Positions 6,388-11,155 of a stretch of 11,155 bases of DNA are shown in pieces; the stretch's first letter is position 1; each line of letters begins with the position of its first letter. The stretch is from Larix sibirica (taxonomy: Eukaryota > Streptophyta > Pinopsida > Pinales > Pinaceae): the NCBI GenBank assembly GCA_004151065.3, contig NWUY0300061813.1:1-11155 (forward strand). The letters run 5' to 3'. The position numbers and the translations under genes were made by a program. The notes beneath the pieces are model-generated. The model was not told where the DNA came from and ran no database searches. It saw only the letters and a list, made by a program, of their open reading frames with translations.

Positions 6388-8150
6388 ATGCCTAGAGCGA
6401 GGGACGAATTTGGATGATTCCTACCAAAGACACATATTCCATCCAACCCTAGCTCAAGTAGTAGAATAAGGCAAGAAGAAAATTATGAATAAAACCTTGG
6501 ATTTAACTCCTCTCCTTTTAAGTCGATGAGAAGAAGGCGATTTGGACTCTTTCTCTCTACTTACGACATAAGTGATTCTTCTTCTACTAACCCCAAGGAT
6601 GAAGAATAAAAGTGAATGGGAGATGAAGAAAAATACACTATATTTGACTTTCCCATTCGGGGAGTCAACGATGAAAAAGTAAAAGTGAAAAATACTAACC
6701 CAATAGCTTTACCCAATTTCCACGGCTTAACATCTGATGATCTAGACACCTTCTTGTTTGAATTTGAGGTGGTATGTATAACCTATGACTACACCTTAGA
6801 TGGCTAGAAGCTCAAGCTATTTCCATTTGTTCTAAAAGAATCTTCCCTATGATGGTTCATGGGCCTCGAGGCCAATAGTTTAACCTCCTGTATCAAATGA
6901 AAGACACCTTCTTAGAAAAATATAGAGACTATTGTAAAGCCAGGGAAACTAGAGATGGGATCTTTAGAATGCAACATGGAGAGAATGAATCATTAGAGGA
7001 TTATGAGGAACAATTTCAACTTGGTTTTAAGAGAGATCATAATTATACCCTTGATGATGAATCCCTTAAAATTTTACTCCTTGGAGGACTTAGGGAGGAA
7101 CTCTTAGATACCTTGAACCTCCTATCCAACAATGATATGTATCAACAGGATTATGAGGAGATCAAAAATATTTTTCAGGAATCATTCTAGGTCTATAGGG
7201 AAGAGGCCAAGAGGGAGAAACCTCCCTTTTCAAACATCAAATCCATCTAGTCCCACCCTCACCAAATCAGACCTAGGGAATCTACTTGAGGACATGACAT
7301 CAGATATCTTGCACTCCATGGAATTACAAATGGATTCCATGCAAGCCAAATTAAAGAAAGAAGAATCAAATAAAGCCTTGGTTGTCTTCTGTCCAGATTT
7401 TAGAAAGAAACATAATATGAATGAGTTTCCACTAAACCTAATGCAATTTAGTGCCAAAAACAATGAATGTTGCAGAATTTGTTCTAATAAACACCCCACA
7501 TATGACTATCCCTACCTAGGATATCTTAAGGCTAATATTTATGATCCAAAGGGGGCCTTGCAACTTCTCAGTTACATAAACCCTAGGAGTCTAGGATCAC
7601 ATATACCTTTTCAACAACCTTACAGTCAGGAACAATATCAAAATTTCCAAGGGAAGCAACCTTACCAATCAGCCACCATTTCAATAGAACTATGGGAATC
7701 AACTCCTGATGAACCCATATGGATAGAACCCTTATCCTTCATTTGAATGGACACCTACTGGGAAAATTCAATGGAAAAATAATCAACCAGTACCTTCCAC
7801 ATATGGATAGAATTTTCCTTCCATAGGATGGAGGCCACACCAAAAACTACTTGCTCTTATGCCTCCTCCAGTAACTAATCAACCACAAGCCTAAAATCCT
7901 ACCCGTTCAGCACTAAGGCCACCTATGCCAACACAACCAACCCCCATTACCAATAATAGACAACCTCGACTTGTATGCAACAGTGAAATGACCAACTATC
8001 TAGCATATTCTTTAAAAATATTATAGGGAAACGACCTAAATCTACAATCTAGAAAAACAATAATGCGACACTCTACCTCTGGAAACAAAGAACATACAAA
8101 CCAACCTGATTCTCCTTAAGAAAATCAACTTCTTGATGAGAAACCTGAAT
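6388..8150 (+). pseudogene. Gag of the Ty3/gypsy element, disabled
   Basis: Gag forms the particle that packages element RNA. The probable start is ATG 6388, and the frame from there runs directly into the later conserved part. It is broken by stops at 6415, 6490, 6607, 6613 and 6805. The core region has ALPNFHGL and LFEFEVVC (about 6700-6775). After a 1-nt shift near 6887 it continues as QMKDTFLEKYRDYC and SLEDYEEQFQ, typical of the plant retrotransposon Gag domain. After another shift near 7180 comes a linker and two Cys/His knuckles: CPDFRKKH (7390-7413) and CRICSNKHPTYDY (7471-7509), both with Cys positions replaced (Phe, Tyr). From about 7746 to 8150 the reading is a Pro/Gln-rich tail with many stops. 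Confidence 0.8.
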
Positions 8151-8160
8151 AAGAGGAAAG

Positions 8161-8800
8161 GAATATAGTGGATGCCTTATCTCATGTTCCTCCTTATCCC
8201 CGTAGATTACAACCTAATGATATGCAAAAACCTATTCTAGAGGACTTAAAGAATCTCTACGTCAAAATAATGCTCCTACAAGATATCAAATAAATGCCAA
8301 TTTTTAAATAGTACATCAAAGAAACATGTATAAGGAAACCGGGGAGAAAAAGGAAGGATCCTGCCACCATTAATGTAGTAAGACAGTTAGCAGGCTTAGT
8401 GCTAAGGAAATTTATAAACCCAAAATACGTTGATCCAGGGTGTCCTGTATAATATGTGCACATTGTGGGTGATCTAATCCATAACACTTTGATCAACCTA
8501 GGCATAGCAATAAATGTCATGACCAAATACACAATGTTAGAACTCAACATTCAACATATTCTCAGACATACACCTATTGTTCTACAATTAGCTGATGCTT
8601 CTATAGTCTGTCCTGAAGGTATGTTAGAGGAAATCATGGTTTCCATAGACTCTTGGAAATATCTGATTGACTTAATTGTCCTACATACTAAAGCTAGACT
8701 CAGTGGATACCCACTTATAATTGGCAGACCTTGGTTTGCAACAGTTGATTCCCATATTGGTTAAAGGAAAGGTGATGTGATCATTGAAAATAGTTTAAAA
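8161..8800 (+). pseudogene. Aspartic protease region of pol, disabled
   Basis: The protease would release the mature proteins from the polyprotein. A continuous frame from about 8161 reads through ILEDLKNLYVKI, then KPGRKRKDPATINVV and YVDPGCPV, typical of the region just before the protease. It crosses stops at 8290, 8308 and 8449. The active-site loop reads LINLGIAINVM, with AAC (8495-8497) where the catalytic Asp of D-(T/L)-G is expected. The C-terminal part keeps VLQLADAS, VSIDSWKY and PLIIGRPWFATVDSHIG (ending about 8760), which marks the retropepsin flap and hydrophobic-hydrophobic-G region of plant Ty3/gypsy elements. TAA follows at 8762. The enzyme would be dead from the Asp loss alone. 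Confidence 0.82.
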
Positions 8801-8984
8801 AAATGAAATAAAATCTCTATTCCCCTCCCAAACCTCACTTAGATAGTATAAAACCTCTTTGGGAGACGGGAGGAGATGAATTTGATCAACCTATCCATCC
8901 CTTGTTGACCATAGACACCGCCTTAGCACTTAAATCACCACAAGAAGATATAGTCATTTCTAATTTCATGTAGAACATTTATAA
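8801..8984 (+). other. Protease-RT spacer, heavily decayed
   Basis: Pol frame continuity is lost here through several stops. The sequence is probably the variable linker between protease and RT; no motif is recognisable. Confidence 0.5.
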
Positions 8985-10060
8985 AAATTCTATTAAGCTA
9001 GGGGATCAGTTCGCACTTCAAGAATTAAATATTATAGGAATGGAGGAACCTACATGGCATAATATTTTCCTTATGGAAGAAATAGAAACAACCGCCAAAA
9101 CAATATACATTTATCCTGACATAACATTAAAAATCAGAAACCATTTATTACCACAACAAGAGGAAACATTGATCCATATCCTTACTAAATGTCAAGCATC
9201 TTTTGCATGGAGTTATCTCGACATGAAAGGAGTCAATTCAACCATTTTCCAACACCACATATACATCAAAGATGATGCAACTACTGTTAGACAACTTCAA
9301 CAAAGAATGAACCTAGCTCTAAGAGATATAGTCAAAACATAATTGCAGAAACTCCTTGATGTGGGATTGATATACCCTATTTTAGAGAGTGAGTGGGTAT
9401 CACCATTGGTGATAGTCGCAAAGAAAGGAGGAAAATGGAGAGTCTATATAGGCTATAGAGAACTGAACAAAGCTACAAATAAGGAACACTTTCCATTACC
9501 ATATATTGATCAAGTACTAGATAGCCTAACAGGAAATAAATTTTTCTCCTTCTTAGATGGTTTCGGTGGATATAATCAAATACAAATCCACCCAACAGAA
9601 CAAGATAAGACCACATATTTCACTTTTCCATGGGGACCCTTTGCCTAAAAATTCCTTCCTTTTGGACTTTGCAATTCCCCAGCTACCTTCTAGAGAGCAT
9701 TCTTGAGTATTTTTGTTGACTTTCATCCATGACCGCATGGAGACATATATGGATGAATTAACCCCTTATGGAGATGAGTTTGAAGAGGCCGTCACCAAAT
9801 TAGGGAATTTTCTTAAAAGATTAATTGAGATGAACCTCTACCTAAGTAATGAAAAATTTAAATTAATGATGGATGAAGGAATAGTTTTAGGCCACTATGT
9901 ATTCATTAAAGGAATTACACTAGACCTTGCAAAAATACAAGTCATAATCCATCTACCACCACCACAAGAACAGAGAGATGTTAGGAGTTTCATAGGTCAA
10001 TATGGATACTATATAAGATTCATTCATATTATAGTAAAATATATACTCCTATGTTTTCAT
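8985..10060 (+). pseudogene. Reverse transcriptase domain of pol, disabled
   Basis: The RT would copy element RNA to cDNA. Pre-RT sequence includes WHNIFLMEEIE and CQASFAWSYLDMKGV, the entry block of Ty3/gypsy RTs. After a stop at 9340 the fingers show LLDVGLIYPI, WVSPLVIVAKKGGKWRVY and FPLPYIDQVLDSL. Motif A, FLDGFGGYNQI, keeps its Asp (9556-9558). KTTYFTF and LPFGLCNSPATF follow, the latter crossing stops at 9646 and 9691 (TAG, plausibly from CAG). A one-base frameshift lies near 9721. Motif C reads YMDE (9746-9757), so the second catalytic Asp is Glu. The thumb and connection keep SNEKFKLMMDEGIVLGHY and RSFIGQYGYYIRFI. The order and spacing are normal. Confidence 0.88.
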
Positions 10061-10560
10061 TGCTAACAAAGAATGCATAATTTTAGTGGGACAATGACTG
10101 TCAAAAAGCATTTGATCACATCAAAGAAAAAATTATCAAAGCTCATGTCTTGCAATGACTTTATTGGGAAATCCATTTCCATATTCACGCTAATGCATCA
10201 AAAAAAGAAATTGGTGCAGTAATAGGCCAAGAGAAAGATAAAAATCCTTATGCAATCTACTACATCAGCAAAAACCTTGTAGGAGTAGATCTGAATTACA
10301 TAGTCATAAAGAAAGAATTCTTGGCAGTAGTCTACTCAATCAACGAGTTGAGACACTACATCATCGAGTATCAAGTACTTATCCAAACTGACCATTCAAC
10401 AATTAAATATATAATGAATAAATAAGGTGTCAGTTGTAGAGTGATCAGATGGATTTTACTTTTGCAAGAATTTGATATAACTATCTTAGATAAGCTCGAA
10501 AAACAAAATGTGGTAGCATATTTCTTATCCAAACTAACTCATGTGGTAGATAAAGAGCCA
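10061..10560 (+). pseudogene. RNase H domain of pol, disabled
   Basis: RNase H would remove RNA from the RNA-DNA hybrid. One frame runs from the connection (CQKAFDHIKEKI, about 10098-10133) through the domain, with stops near 10078, 10084, 10156 and 10423. The first catalytic block reads HIHANASKKEIGA, with AAT (10192-10194) replacing the expected Asp. NPYAIYYISKNL and KEFLAVVYSI follow with the second acidic residue intact. QTDHSTIKYIM keeps the third. In the last block, VVAYFLSKL, Tyr stands where Asp is expected. Two of the four acidic positions are therefore lost. The chain passes without a gap into the integrase part. Confidence 0.82.
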
Positions 10561-11155
10561 GTAGATGATGCATTCCCTGATGAACACCAATTTTCCATTT
10601 CAACACACACCCCATGGTTTGCTGACATAGCAAACTATTTGGTCACTGGGAGATTTCCCCAGCACTTCACCTATAAAGAGAGATGCAACATAGTCAGGAA
10701 GACTGTTCCATTTTCATGGATTCAAGGATGCATTTTTAAGAGAGGGCCATACCACATCCCGAGAAGATGCATCCTAGAAGATGAGGTCCACGACATTCTT
10801 CATGCATGCCATGGTGAACCATATGGTGGACACTATGCATCCAAAATAACAACATATAAGGTATTACACACATGATACTACTGGTCAACATTACATAAGG
10901 ATGCAACAGCCTATGTCTCCAGGTGTGATGATTGCCAAAGAATGGGTAAGCCAACCCAAAGAGATGAAATTCTCCTCCATCCCTAGATAACAATAGAAGC
11001 TTTTGAGAAATGGGGGGACCTATTGATCCCCCATCGAACATGAAACATCACATACTAGTCTAAACTAACTACGTTACAAAATGGGTGGAAGTAAAAGCAT
11101 TAAGATTGGCCAATGAAGACCCAGTGGCTAAATTCCTAACTGAATAAATCTTCAC
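10561..11155 (+). pseudogene. Integrase of pol, N-terminal finger and start of core, disabled and cut by window end
   Basis: Integrase would insert the cDNA into the genome. The zinc finger is complete in residues: a His pair in ILHACHGEPYGGH (about 10794-10832) and a Cys pair in SRCDDCQRMGK (about 10918-10950). A TGA at 10873-10875 lies between them, just before YYWSTL. The core begins near FEKWG (about 11001). The expected first catalytic Asp is missing: the frame jumps from WG to PIDPPS, as if a dozen or so bases were lost. The second catalytic position, before YVTKWVEVKALRLANED, is AAC (11067-11069) instead of an Asp codon, and TAA stands at 11061. The catalytic Glu lies beyond the window. 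Confidence 0.85.

Larger units (their letters stand above)
5561..11155 (+). mobile_element. Ty3/gypsy LTR retrotransposon, Athila-like, decayed and cut by the window end
   Basis: Plant Ty3/gypsy elements encode Gag, then protease, RT, RNase H and integrase, between LTRs. This copy has a probable 5' LTR (ending at 6071), a tRNA-Asp-type primer site, a leader, gag with two Cys/His knuckles, a retropepsin with IIGRPW, an RT with FLDGFGGYNQI and YMDE, RNase H, and the integrase HHCC finger in that order. The domain order PR-RT-RH-IN excludes Ty1/copia. The primer type and the RT and protease wording resemble Athila-like elements; this lineage call is from memory. Every domain has stops or frameshifts. 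The integrase core, any env-like frame and the 3' LTR lie outside the window, so LTR identity and the target duplication cannot be examined. Confidence 0.87.

Noticed and set aside
7230-7499. Minus-strand 89-codon ORF
   Set aside because: It is antisense to the well-supported Gag linker and knuckle region.
10736-11041. Minus-strand 101-codon ORF
   Set aside because: It is antisense to the integrase HHCC finger, which explains the sequence.

Overview
The window looks like plant nuclear repeat DNA, most likely from a conifer. It is AT-rich, has few CpG, and holds no convincingly intact host gene. Two decayed retroelements lie head to head. A Penelope-like element (PLE) with a GIY-YIG endonuclease domain runs on the minus strand, and a Ty3/gypsy (Athila-like) LTR retrotransposon runs on the plus strand. 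As I recall, endonuclease-bearing PLEs in land plants have been described from conifers (the Dryad elements). The Ty3/gypsy primer site matches plant tRNA-Asp. Together these suggest a gymnosperm, but this is inference and not a database match.

Layout. 1-1970: AT-rich DNA with no recognised gene, one perfect 10-bp-arm hairpin (475-500) and one unrecognised ORF (1416-1757). 1971-~5560 (minus strand): the PLE. Reading along the element it has a Pro-rich then Asn-rich N-terminal region, an N(Y/F)AxTP-type upstream RT domain, the RT core, a linker, a GIY-YIG domain ending at 3013, a pyrimidine-rich 3' region, and a hammerhead-ribozyme-like fold (1971-2031). A separate tRNA-derived SINE (about 2353-2580, plus strand) sits inside the PLE 3' region, flanked by a perfect 15-bp target-site duplication. 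~5561-11155 (plus strand): the Ty3/gypsy element, with a probable 5' LTR, a tRNA-Asp primer binding site (6077-6094), gag, protease, RT, RNase H and the start of integrase. The window edge cuts it in integrase.

Both coding elements are dead. Each has many frameshifts and stops, and several catalytic Asp codons now read Asn. Four of these Asp-to-Asn changes, plus three changes in the primer site, fit C-to-T decay at CG or CHG sites, the methylation contexts of silenced plant DNA. The SINE keeps nine CpG in about 230 bp, while the adjacent 417 bp of PLE keeps two, so it is probably the younger insertion.

The observations most worth following are the hammerhead-like motif at the PLE 3' side, the interleaved (pseudoknot-type) complementary arms in the SINE body, and the long Asn-rich tract in the PLE N-terminal region.
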